Below, piece by piece: positions 1 to 8,524 of a DNA stretch of 64,000 nucleotides. The notes under the pieces are model-generated. The model worked only from the letters and a program-made list of their open reading frames with translations, did not search any database and was not told the origin of the DNA. Both the position numbers and the translations under genes were made by a program. The stretch covers positions 682,001-746,000 of the forward strand of contig NZ_LS483488.1 in assembly GCF_900478295.1 (NCBI RefSeq), read 5' to 3'. How positions within the stretch are numbered: position 1 is the first letter of the stretch; the number at the start of each line of letters is the position of its first letter. Source of the stretch: Helicobacter pylori NCTC 11637 = CCUG 17874 = ATCC 43504 = JCM 12093. GTDB lineage: Bacteria > Campylobacterota > Campylobacteria > Campylobacterales > Helicobacteraceae.

Positions 1-38
1 GCTTGAATACGGCTGAAACAAGAGCTAAAGGATTTGTT

Positions 39-473
39 ATGGTCGTTTTACATTCTCATTTAGAAAACGCGCTCAACCAATTGGAAGAATTGATTGATTT
101 AACCGAGCGCGATATAAGAGACATCAAGCTCGCTAAACACACCGAAATTTTTGAAAGAAACCATCAAAAACAGCTAGCGATTCAAGCTTTTGAGAAAGAA
201 AAAGCGAATATAGATGCGCAAATGTTGTCTTTAAAAAATCAATTCCCTAATAAAGAAATGAGTGAATTGCTAGACGAAAAAACGAGCGATTTTTTAAACC
301 AAATGCGAGAGTCCTTGTTTGTTTTGAAAGAAAAAAACTTGATTTATTCGCGCATGGCGTTTGCGGTTTCTGAGTTTTATTCTTCGCTCATCCAACAAAT
401 CATCCCCCATGACACTTGCGACTATAAAGGCTCTAGGCATGTGGGGAGCCATTTTTTAAGAGTGCAGGCGTAA
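39..473 (+). CDS. FlgN-like flagellar export chaperone (HP1120-type)
   Basis: A 144-residue, mostly helical, charged protein without signal peptide or membrane segment. It lies directly upstream of flgK with one base between them, as expected for a chaperone of hook-associated proteins FlgK/FlgL in the flagellar export pathway. FlgN proteins are small coiled-coil proteins of about this length. The ATG at 39 was chosen because AAAGGA lies 8 bases upstream; the frame is also open further back to the window edge through a TTG. The function rests on context and helical character, not on a specific motif, so it is an inference. Confidence 0.6.
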   Translation: MVVLHSHLENALNQLEELIDLTERDIRDIKLAKHTEIFERNHQKQLAIQAFEKEKANIDAQMLSLKNQFPNKEMSELLDEKTSDFLNQMRESLFVLKEKNLIYSRMAFAVSEFYSSLIQQIIPHDTCDYKGSRHVGSHFLRVQA

Positions 474-474
474 A

Positions 475-2295
475 ATGGGCGGAATCTTATCTTCACTCAA
501 CACTTCTTACACCGGCCTACAAGCCCATCAGAGCATGGTGGATGTTACCGGGAATAATATTTCTAACGCTAGCGATGAATTTTATAGCCGTCAGCGCGTG
601 ATTGCAAAGCCTCAAGCGGCTTACATGTATGGCACTAAAAATGTGAATATGGGCGTGGATGTAGAAGCCATTGAAAGGGTGCATGATGAGTTTGTTTTTT
701 CTCGTTACACGAAGGCTAATTACGAAAACACTTATTACGATACAGAGTTTTCGCATTTAAAAGAAGCGAGTGCGTATTTTCCGGACATTGATGAAGCGAG
801 CCTTTTTACGGATTTGCAAGATTATTTTAATTCATGGAAAGAATTGTCTAAAAACGCCAAAGACTCCGCTCAAAAACAGGCTCTCGCTCAAAAAACAGAA
901 GCTTTAACGCACAACATTAAAGACACCAGAGAAAGATTAACGACCTTACAGCACAAGGCGAGTGAAGAATTAAAAAGCGTGATTAAAGAAGTCAATAGCT
1001 TGGGTTCTCAAATCGCTCAAATCAATAAACGCATTAAAGAAGTGGAAAACAACAAGAGTTTAAAGCATGCGAATGAGTTAAGGGATAAGCGAGATGAGTT
1101 GGAATTCCATTTGCGAGAGCTTTTAGGGGGGAATGTTTTTAAAAGCAGCATTAAAACCCATTCGCTCACGGATAAAGACTCAGCGGATTTTGATGAGAGC
1201 TATAACCTTAATATCGGGCATGGATTCAACATCATTGATGGCTCTATTTTCCATCCTTTAGTGGTTAAAGAGTCTGAAAATAAAGGGGGTTTGAACCAGG
1301 TTTATTTTCAAAGCGATGATTTTAAGGTTACTAATATTACCGACAAGCTCAATCAGGGAAAAGTGGGGGCGTTATTGAATGTGTATAATGACGGCTCTAA
1401 CGGGACTTCAAAGGGCAAATTACAAGATTATATTGATTTGTTGGATTCTTTTGCTAGGGGCTTGATAGAATCCACTAATGCGATTTACGCTCAAAGTGCG
1501 AGTCATCATATTGAAGGCGAGCCTGTAGAATTTAATAGCGATGAAGCCTTTAAAGACACTAATTATAATATCAAAAACGGCTCGTTTGATTTAATCGCTT
1601 ACAACACCGATGGTAAAGAAATCGCCAGAAAAACCATTGCTATCACGCCCATTACAACCATGAACGACATTATCCAAGCCATTAACGCTAACACCGATGA
1701 CAATCAAGACAACAACACCGAAAACGACTTTGATGATTATTTCACAGCGAGCTTTAACAATGAGACTAAAAAATTTGTTATCCAGCCTAAAAACGCTTCG
1801 CAAGGGTTGTTTGTCTCTATGAAAGATGATGGCACGAATTTTATGGGAGCGTTAAAACTCAACCCTTTTTTTCAAGGCGATGACGCTTCTAACATCAGCT
1901 TGAATAAAGAATACAAAAAAGAGCCTACCACTATCCGCCCATGGCTTGCCCCCATTAACGGGAATTTTGATGTGGCGAACATGATGCAGCAATTGCAATA
2001 CGACAGCGTGGATTTTTATAACGACAAGTTTGACATTAAACCAATGAAAATCAGCGAGTTTTATCAATTTTTAACCGGTAAAATCAACACGGACGCTGAA
2101 AAATCAGGGCGTATTTTGGACACCAAAAAGAGCATGTTAGAGACCATTAAAAAAGAGCAACTCTCTATTTCGCAAGTGAGCGTGGATGAAGAAATGCTGA
2201 ATTTGATCAAGTTTCAAAGCGGTTATGCCGCTAACGCTAAGGTCATTACCGCTATTGATCGGATGATAGACACTTTATTGGGGATTAAACAATAA
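475..2295 (+). CDS. flgK: Flagellar hook-associated protein 1 (HAP1)
   Basis: FlgK of 606 residues joins the flagellar hook to the filament. The N-terminus has the classic rod/hook signature: SSLNTSYTGLQAHQSMVDVTGNNISNAS, split here as SSLNTSYTGLQAHQ followed by VDVTGNNISNAS. The C-terminus has the matching amphipathic helix with NLIKFQSGYAANAKVI at about 575-590. The middle (about 250-540) is the variable surface-exposed region. Length matches HP1119. It follows the FlgN-like gene by one base, so the two are probably co-transcribed and translationally coupled. Confidence 0.95.
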   Translation: MGGILSSLNTSYTGLQAHQSMVDVTGNNISNASDEFYSRQRVIAKPQAAYMYGTKNVNMGVDVEAIERVHDEFVFSRYTKANYENTYYDTEFSHLKEASAYFPDIDEASLFTDLQDYFNSWKELSKNAKDSAQKQALAQKTEALTHNIKDTRERLTTLQHKASEELKSVIKEVNSLGSQIAQINKRIKEVENNKSLKHANELRDKRDELEFHLRELLGGNVFKSSIKTHSLTDKDSADFDESYNLNIGHGFNIIDGSIFHPLVVKESENKGGLNQVYFQSDDFKVTNITDKLNQGKVGALLNVYNDGSNGTSKGKLQDYIDLLDSFARGLIESTNAIYAQSASHHIEGEPVEFNSDEAFKDTNYNIKNGSFDLIAYNTDGKEIARKTIAITPITTMNDIIQAINANTDDNQDNNTENDFDDYFTASFNNETKKFVIQPKNASQGLFVSMKDDGTNFMGALKLNPFFQGDDASNISLNKEYKKEPTTIRPWLAPINGNFDVANMMQQLQYDSVDFYNDKFDIKPMKISEFYQFLTGKINTDAEKSGRILDTKKSMLETIKKEQLSISQVSVDEEMLNLIKFQSGYAANAKVITAIDRMIDTLLGIKQ

Positions 2296-2459
2296 GTTTT
2301 CTACCCATAGCGTTTTTATCAAACAAGCCTTAATTAAACTTATTTTTTAAACTCTATTTATTTTAAAACTCATTTTTGAGCCTTTTTTATAGCCAGCGCT
2401 CAAACAATTAATAGCATCATGTAAGCTATAAGCGAGAGGGTGTTTTGTAAAGCTTGTGT

Positions 2460-2465
2460 TATAAT
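2460..2465 (+). promoter_or_regulatory. Predicted extended -10 promoter of ggt
   Basis: TATAAT preceded by TG and one spacer base (TGTTATAAT) lies 31 bases upstream of the ggt start codon. This is the typical H. pylori sigma-80 core promoter form. No clear -35 is seen. Confidence 0.6.
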
Positions 2466-2495
2466 AACGATTATTGTTGATTGAAAGGAAAACAG

Positions 2496-4199
2496 ATGAG
2501 ACGGAGTTTTTTAAAGACGATTGGTTTGGGCGTGATAGCGCTCTCTTTGGGTTTGTTAAGCCCTTTGAGCGCGGCGAGTTACCCTCCCATTAAAAACACT
2601 AAAGTAGGCTTAGCTCTTTCTAGCCACCCGCTAGCCACTGAAATTGGGCAAAAGGTTTTAGAAGATGGGGGCAATGCGATTGATGCGGCTGTAGCGATAG
2701 GTTTTGCTCTAGCGGTTGTCCATCCTGCAGCAGGCAATATTGGTGGTGGAGGTTTTGCGGTTATCCATTTGGCTAATGGTGAAAATGTTGCCTTAGATTT
2801 TAGAGAAAAAGCCCCCTTGAAAGCCACTAAAAACATGTTTTTAGACAAGCAAGGCAATGTAGTCCCTAAACTCAGTGAAGATGGCTATTTGGCGGCTGGA
2901 GTTCCTGGAACGGTGGCGGGCATGGAAGCGATGTTGAAAAAATACGGCACTAAAAAACTATCGCAACTCATTGATCCTGCCATTAAATTGGCTGAAAATG
3001 GTTATGTGATTTCACAAAGACAAGCAGAAACCCTAAAAGAAGCAAGGGAGCGGTTTTTAAAATACACTTCTAGCAAAAAGTATTTTTTTAAAAAAGGACA
3101 CCTTGATTATCAAGAAGGGGATTTGTTTGTCCAAAAAGATTTAGCCAAGACTTTGAATCAAATCAAAACGCTAGGCGCTAAAGGCTTTTATCAAGGGCAA
3201 GTCGCTGAGCTTATCGAGAAAGACATGAAAAAAAATGGAGGGATTATCACTAAAGAAGATTTAGCCAGTTACAATGTGAAATGGCGCAAACCCGTGGTAG
3301 GGAGTTATCGTGGGTATAAGATCATTTCTATGTCGCCACCAAGTTCAGGAGGCACGCATTTGATCCAGATTTTAAATGTCATGGAGAATGCGGATTTAAG
3401 CACCCTTGGGTATGGGGCTTCTAAGAATATCCATATCGCTGCCGAAGCGATGCGTCAAGCTTATGCGGACAGATCGGTTTATATGGGAGACGCTGATTTT
3501 GTTTCGGTGCCGGTGGATAAATTGATTAATAAAGCGTATGCCAAAAAGATTTTTGACACTATCCAGCCAGATACGGTTACGCCAAGCTCTCAAATCAAAC
3601 CAGGAATGGGGCAGTTGCATGAGGGGAGCAACACCACGCATTATTCTGTAGCGGACAGGTGGGGGAATGCAGTCAGCGTTACTTACACCATTAACGCTTC
3701 TTATGGAAGCGCTGCTAGTATTGATGGGGCAGGATTTTTATTGAACAATGAAATGGATGATTTTTCCATAAAGCCTGGGAATCCTAATCTCTATGGTTTA
3801 GTAGGGGGCGATGCGAACGCGATTGAAGCCAATAAGCGCCCTTTAAGCTCCATGTCGCCTACGATTGTGTTGAAAAACAATAAGGTTTTTTTGGTGGTGG
3901 GAAGCCCTGGAGGGTCTAGGATTATCACGACGGTGTTGCAAGTGATTTCCAATGTCATTGATTATAATATGAATATTTCTGAAGCGGTCTCAGCCCCAAG
4001 ATTTCACATGCAATGGCTTCCTGATGAATTAAGGATTGAAAAGTTTGGCATGCCCGCTGATGTGAAAGACAACCTCACTAAAATGGGCTATCAAATCGTT
4101 ACTAAGCCGGTCATGGGCGATGTGAATGCGATCCAAGTTTTACCTAAAACTAAGGGGAGCGTTTTCTATGGATCAACGGATCCAAGGAAAGAATTTTAA
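2496..4199 (+). CDS. ggt: Gamma-glutamyltranspeptidase
   Basis: Periplasmic or secreted gamma-glutamyltranspeptidase that hydrolyses glutathione and glutamine, a colonisation and T-cell-inhibiting factor. The ATG at 2496 gives 567 residues, the known HP1118 length; GAAAGGA precedes it. The upstream TTG at 2481 is rejected because it lies before that ribosome site. Residues 1-26 are a signal peptide ending in LSAA. The autoprocessing site is in GSNTTHYSVADRWGNAV (about 377-393), whose second Thr becomes the nucleophile of the small subunit. GSPGGSRIITTV near 475 forms part of the gamma-glutamyl site. The gene appears intact and monocistronic. Confidence 0.97.
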   Translation: MRRSFLKTIGLGVIALSLGLLSPLSAASYPPIKNTKVGLALSSHPLATEIGQKVLEDGGNAIDAAVAIGFALAVVHPAAGNIGGGGFAVIHLANGENVALDFREKAPLKATKNMFLDKQGNVVPKLSEDGYLAAGVPGTVAGMEAMLKKYGTKKLSQLIDPAIKLAENGYVISQRQAETLKEARERFLKYTSSKKYFFKKGHLDYQEGDLFVQKDLAKTLNQIKTLGAKGFYQGQVAELIEKDMKKNGGIITKEDLASYNVKWRKPVVGSYRGYKIISMSPPSSGGTHLIQILNVMENADLSTLGYGASKNIHIAAEAMRQAYADRSVYMGDADFVSVPVDKLINKAYAKKIFDTIQPDTVTPSSQIKPGMGQLHEGSNTTHYSVADRWGNAVSVTYTINASYGSAASIDGAGFLLNNEMDDFSIKPGNPNLYGLVGGDANAIEANKRPLSSMSPTIVLKNNKVFLVVGSPGGSRIITTVLQVISNVIDYNMNISEAVSAPRFHMQWLPDELRIEKFGMPADVKDNLTKMGYQIVTKPVMGDVNAIQVLPKTKGSVFYGSTDPRKEF

Positions 4200-4374
4200 T
4201 TATTTGTCATATACGGGTTTTTAATCCTATTTAGCCTTATTTTTTGGGAGGGGGAGGGCTTTTTAGCGAGAAAATCTTAAATTTAGTTTTAAAATTCATA
4301 AAAATAGTGTAAAATTTCTCATTACAAGAGACGATATTAGATCTAAAATGGTGTATGCAGAATGGAGTTTGAGA

Positions 4375-4464
4375 ATGTTTGTTGGTTTTAGAACGCATAC
4401 AGTTTCTTTTTTAAGATTGGTAGCCATTGGCATTATGTTTGATCTTATTAAGGCAGAGGAGTAA
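4375..4464 (+). CDS. Small hydrophobic ORF upstream of hcpX (29 aa)
   Basis: A 29-codon ORF (MFVGFRTHTVSFLRL... to FDLIKAEE) stops 2 bases before the hcpX start codon. GAGG at its 3' end serves as the hcpX ribosome site, so translation of the small ORF could be coupled to hcpX. It has a hydrophobic middle. No family was recognised and it may not be a real protein. Confidence 0.25.
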   Translation: MFVGFRTHTVSFLRLVAIGIMFDLIKAEE

Positions 4465-4466
4465 CA

Positions 4467-5237
4467 ATGGGATACGCAAGCAAATTAGCCTTGAAGATTT
4501 GTTTGGCAAGTTTATGTTTATTTAGCGCTCTTGGTGCAGAACACCTTGAACAAAAAAGGAATTTTATTTATAAAGGGGAGGAAGCCTATAATAATAAGGA
4601 ATATGAGCGGGCGGCTTCTTTTTATAAGAGCGCGATTAAAAATGGCGAGCCGCTTGCTTATGTTCTTTTAGGAATCATGTATGAAAATGGTAGGGGTGTG
4701 CCTAAAGATTACAAGAAAGCGGCTGAATATTTTCAAAAAGCGGTTGATAACGATATACCTAGAGGGTATAACAATTTAGGCGTGATGTATAAAGAGGGTA
4801 GGGGCGTTCCTAAAGATGAAAAGAAAGCCGTGGAGTATTTTAGAATAGCTACAGAGAAAGGCTATACTAACGCTTATATCAACTTAGGCATCATGTATAT
4901 GGAGGGTAGGGGCGTTCCAAGCAACTATGTGAAAGCGACAGAGTGTTTTAGAAAAGCGATGCATAAGGGTAATGTAGAAGCTTATATCCTTTTAGGGGAT
5001 ATTTATTATAGTGGGAATGATCAATTGGGTATTGAGCCAGACAAAGATAAGGCGATTGTCTATTATAAAATGGCGGCTGATATGAGCTCTTCTAGAGCTT
5101 ATGAAGGGTTAGCAGAGTCTTATCAGTATGGGTTAGGCGTGGAAAAAGATAAGAAAAAGGCTGAAGAATACATGCAAAAAGCATGCGATTTTGACATTGA
5201 TAAAAATTGTAAGAAAAAGAACACTTCAAGCCGATAA
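4467..5237 (+). CDS. hcpX: Sel1-like repeat secreted protein HcpX
   Basis: A secreted Sel1/TPR-like protein of 256 residues, HP1117-type (Helicobacter cysteine-rich protein family). Residues 1-23 are a signal peptide ending in LGA. Five or more Sel1 repeats follow, recognisable by recurring AY-LLGIMYENGRGVPKDYKKAAEYF units near residues 60-95, 98-131 and 134-167, and by GLAESYQYGLGVEKDKKKAEEY near 208-230. Paired cysteines are few compared with HcpA. Hcp proteins are secreted antigens. RBS AGGAG at 4456-4460. It is followed by a synteny change. Confidence 0.85.
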   Translation: MGYASKLALKICLASLCLFSALGAEHLEQKRNFIYKGEEAYNNKEYERAASFYKSAIKNGEPLAYVLLGIMYENGRGVPKDYKKAAEYFQKAVDNDIPRGYNNLGVMYKEGRGVPKDEKKAVEYFRIATEKGYTNAYINLGIMYMEGRGVPSNYVKATECFRKAMHKGNVEAYILLGDIYYSGNDQLGIEPDKDKAIVYYKMAADMSSSRAYEGLAESYQYGLGVEKDKKKAEEYMQKACDFDIDKNCKKKNTSSR

Positions 5238-5448
5238 TTCTCAAACTTGGACTTGATTCAAGGATTTTTTGTTTTATGCTAGGTGGCATGTTTTTTGAAC
5301 AATTGATTTGAAGCGATAAAAAGATATTGCATTTTTCATGGCTAAATAGCTTTATACTAAAAACTTTAGTCAAAATATTGTTTGCTATAATTTTGCTGTT
5401 TGCCTTGCCTAAATACTCCCCCTGCCTTAACAAACCCCCTAAATTTAA
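5238..5448. other. Intergenic junction hcpX / polyvalent-protein gene
   Basis: About 210 bases without a convincing gene. A promoter-like extended -10 (TGCTATAAT) lies at 5383-5391. The stop codon closing the downstream frame is TAA at 5446-5448. The left side belongs to the HP1117 region and the right side to the HP0488 region of the reference gene order, so this is a candidate rearrangement junction. Confidence 0.5.
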
Positions 5449-8400
5449 CAACTCCAAACAATAGCGAGCGGTTTTCATAAGCTTTTTAAAAACGACGCTA
5501 AGATCGCTTTAAGCCTAAAGCCCGCCACAACGAAAAATTTAAGCCAAGGTTTAGCGACTACTCTAAGCGGAGCGTTAAAATACCAATGGACTAAATTCAC
5601 GCTAGGAACGCTATACCGCAACGCGCCCGATCGCATTTTAGGCGTGAAATTACCTAAAGCCCTAAATGAAGCCACCGCAGGAGCGGCGTTAAAGTATCAC
5701 ATTAAAAGAGCGCTTGAAAGAAGCCACAGCATAAGCGATTTTAGTAAGAATTTAGAGCTAAGCGCTAATAATTCTAAATTCACTAACAACACGCTTAAAA
5801 TCATTGAAGAGCTTAACAACGGCATCAAACAAGCCAGCGAAGAAATCAAAGAAAAAGCGCGCGATTTTTCTAATCAAAAACTCACTAACGAACAAATCAA
5901 AGAGCTATTGAATAACGCAGAAATCCCTACAAGCGGGAGAGACGCTATCACTTTTGGAGTGAATAACCTAAACCCTGAAATAGTTGAATTTCTACACAAA
6001 AACAACAAGAAAATGATTATAGAAAAAGCCTCTAACAAAGAAGTAGAACTTTTAAAAGACGCTAACTTTAAACACCCTGAAAACATAAGAGCGAGTTTAG
6101 ATCATGATGCTATCGCTCACATACTCAAAAGGCATGGCGTTAATTCTGTTAATGTTAGAAATGGAGAGATCCCTGTTACGAACGAAGATATAGCGAATTA
6201 TAGATATATCGTTAATAACGCTGATGCAATTCTTAGGACTTTAGACAAATACGATAAAGAAGCTATAACGGCGTTTAAACAAGTTAACGGCTATGCGGTA
6301 GTCGTGGAGCAAGCGATCAATAAGAAAAATGAATTAGCTTTAAAAACGATGTTCAAGAGTAAAGGAGATTATAAAAATAATGAAGTTTATAAAGAATTTT
6401 CAAGCACCTCACTCAATGCTAACGCAAAGGTGCGCCATGGGTTGAGTTCCCATAGTGGTGCTACAGAGAATACTACACCAAAACCGCTAACCGATCAAGA
6501 GGATTTATTAAAAAATACAGAATTAGACAACGAAACCACCAAAGAAGCTACAAATTTAAGCCCACTTGAACAAGCCAACGCTGAAAAGTTAGCGAAGTTA
6601 GAAAGCGAGAAGCTAGAAAGCGAACAAGAGTTTTTAAAAGCTAAAGAGCAAGAGAGCAAGCGTAAGGAAGCGTTAAAAAAGAAATTAGAACACGAGCGCG
6701 GCAATGCGGGCAACATTGAAAGCCAGACTAAAATAGAAGTAGGAGAAGATATACCCACACAAACCCAAGCGCAATTACCCAAAAGCCGAGTGAGATTGAA
6801 CGAACGAGAGATTTACGATCTAGATTATGCGATCGTTAAAGCTAAAGACTTGAAACCAAGCTTTACCACAGGCGGGACGCAAAAACGCACCGACATGAAC
6901 GAAGAGCAGATTAAAAGCATTGCTGAAAATTTTGATCCTAAAAAGATATTTGGGAGCGGAGGTTTTGAAGATTTACCGATCATTTTGCACGACGGGCAAG
7001 TGATCGCAGGAAACCACAGAATCCAAGGCATGCTGAATTTCACGCCTAAAAGCCGTTTTGCTTACGAGAAAGCGATCAAGGAATACTATCACATAGACTT
7101 AAAACCGGACGAGTTATTAGTGAGAGTGCCACACAACCGCCTAAACAACACCGAGATCAACAATTTAGCGGCTTCAAGCAATCAAGGACGCTTTAATAGC
7201 GAAAGCGATCATGCGATAGCGGTTTTAAGCCACTACGAAGCGAAATTGAAAGAATTAGACCAAAAATTAGACGCTGATAGCATTTATTCTTTAAAAAACA
7301 TTGTGGCTAAAAATTTGAATTTTGATAAGGCGACTCATCCTAATGTAACTGATAGTAACTTAGCGCTTTTAATGTTTAACATGCCACGAACCAAAACGCA
7401 AGGGATAGAGTTGCTTAATCGTTGGCAAAAAGAATTTTCTAACGACATTAAAAGCTATGAAAAAGTAAAAAAAATGTTTGTAGATAACGCCGGCAGTTTT
7501 CACAATTTAATCCACGATATGAATTTCCCTAAAGTGAGTTTAAACGCTTATTTAAGCGACATTATGGATCGCAGTTTTGCCAATTTAAAGAATTACCAAA
7601 CTACGAGCGAAAGCTTGAAAGATTTGAGCGAAAAATTCTATAAAACGAGTTCTTTAGAGATGTTTGAAAAGAGCGAACAAAACACGAGCGACATTAGCGA
7701 GATTTTAGGAGGAGCTATCGCGCGATTTGCACGATTTGATGATCCTTCTAAAGCGTTATTTGAAGCGTTAAAGAGCGATAACATTAAAAAAGGCTTGAAA
7801 GAATTCAAGATTGCAGATGTTACAAAAGACATGTTTAACCCTGATAGTAAAGAGTTTAAGGATATTGATATTTACGACTTCACGCATTACCTTTTAATGG
7901 TGGATAGAGAGCCAAATGAAAATAATCCCGTTTTAAAGCGCTTGATAGAAGCTATAAAGGATATGCAAAAAGAGAGCGAGAAAGGGAGTAAAAAACAAAA
8001 ACTTGACACTCCTAGCGAATGGGGACACAATTATAGCGAGTTTAAGGGCGATGGCTTAGGAGCGATTAACAAGCTATTAGAAACTAAAAAAGGTTTTGTA
8101 GCGGGAGCGTTTTATAAGGAAGGTTTAGGGGATATTGATTTAGTTTGGGGTAATAAAGATTACGAGCTAGAACACATCTTAAAACGCCGAGAGAAGCAAG
8201 CCAAAAACAAAGGACTAAACGAACAACAAGCTAAAGAATACGCCTTAAATATAGCTAAAACGATACCAGAAGTTATTGATAAAGGCGTTAAGGTTGATAA
8301 TAACGGCAGAATAGCTATTGAATATAAAAATATAAGAGTAGGAATTAATGACGATTGGTATAGCGAAAAGCTACCTAATAAGTGGGTGATAAGCAGTTAT

Positions 8401-8523
8401 GAAATTCATAATAGCGAGAGTGAGCCACCGAGTCTCCTTATGGCTCAATTACAAGGGGTAGGTTTGGGAACCCCTAAACTCACCGAACCTAATCCTACCA
8501 CAAAAAAATTAAATAAGGAATAA
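5449..8523 (+). CDS. Polyvalent MGE protein with barnase/EndoU-like nuclease and ParB-like segments (HP0488-type), probably 5'-truncated
   Basis: The frame is open from 5449 but has no ATG, GTG or TTG before GTG 5644, and the stretch before that GTG reads as protein (KLFKNDAKIALSLKPATTKN), so the original N-terminus is probably lost. From 5644 it encodes 959 residues. Residues 145-275 contain ASLDHDAIAHILKRHG and a long conserved tail resembling phage barnase-EndoU-ColicinE5/D-RelE-like (PBECR) nucleases. Residues 305-355 are coiled coil. Residues 385-465 (LPIILHDGQVIAGNHRIQGM) resemble a ParB/DdrB-like domain. Residues 825-860 (GLGDIDLVWG ... ELEHILKRR) resemble a second PBECR-type nuclease. 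Such fusions are known from 'polyvalent' proteins of phages and conjugative elements. Domain calls are by eye. Confidence 0.6.
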   Translation, partial: QLQTIASGFHKLFKNDAKIALSLKPATTKNLSQGLATTLSGALKYQWTKFTLGTLYRNAPDRILGVKLPKALNEATAGAALKYHIKRALERSHSISDFSKNLELSANNSKFTNNTLKIIEELNNGIKQASEEIKEKARDFSNQKLTNEQIKELLNNAEIPTSGRDAITFGVNNLNPEIVEFLHKNNKKMIIEKASNKEVELLKDANFKHPENIRASLDHDAIAHILKRHGVNSVNVRNGEIPVTNEDIANYRYIVNNADAILRTLDKYDKEAITAFKQVNGYAVVVEQAINKKNELALKTMFKSKGDYKNNEVYKEFSSTSLNANAKVRHGLSSHSGATENTTPKPLTDQEDLLKNTELDNETTKEATNLSPLEQANAEKLAKLESEKLESEQEFLKAKEQESKRKEALKKKLEHERGNAGNIESQTKIEVGEDIPTQTQAQLPKSRVRLNEREIYDLDYAIVKAKDLKPSFTTGGTQKRTDMNEEQIKSIAENFDPKKIFGSGGFEDLPIILHDGQVIAGNHRIQGMLNFTPKSRFAYEKAIKEYYHIDLKPDELLVRVPHNRLNNTEINNLAASSNQGRFNSESDHAIAVLSHYEAKLKELDQKLDADSIYSLKNIVAKNLNFDKATHPNVTDSNLALLMFNMPRTKTQGIELLNRWQKEFSNDIKSYEKVKKMFVDNAGSFHNLIHDMNFPKVSLNAYLSDIMDRSFANLKNYQTTSESLKDLSEKFYKTSSLEMFEKSEQNTSDISEILGGAIARFARFDDPSKALFEALKSDNIKKGLKEFKIADVTKDMFNPDSKEFKDIDIYDFTHYLLMVDREPNENNPVLKRLIEAIKDMQKESEKGSKKQKLDTPSEWGHNYSEFKGDGLGAINKLLETKKGFVAGAFYKEGLGDIDLVWGNKDYELEHILKRREKQAKNKGLNEQQAKEYALNIAKTIPEVIDKGVKVDNNGRIAIEYKNIRVGINDDWYSEKLPNKWVISSYEIHNSESEPPSLLMAQLQGVGLGTPKLTEPNPTTKKLNKE

Positions 8524-8524
8524 A

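Noticed and set aside
4233-4275. Rho-independent terminator after ggt
   Set aside because: Only a 4-bp AGCC/GGCT pairing with a large loop before the T run was found; too weak to call.
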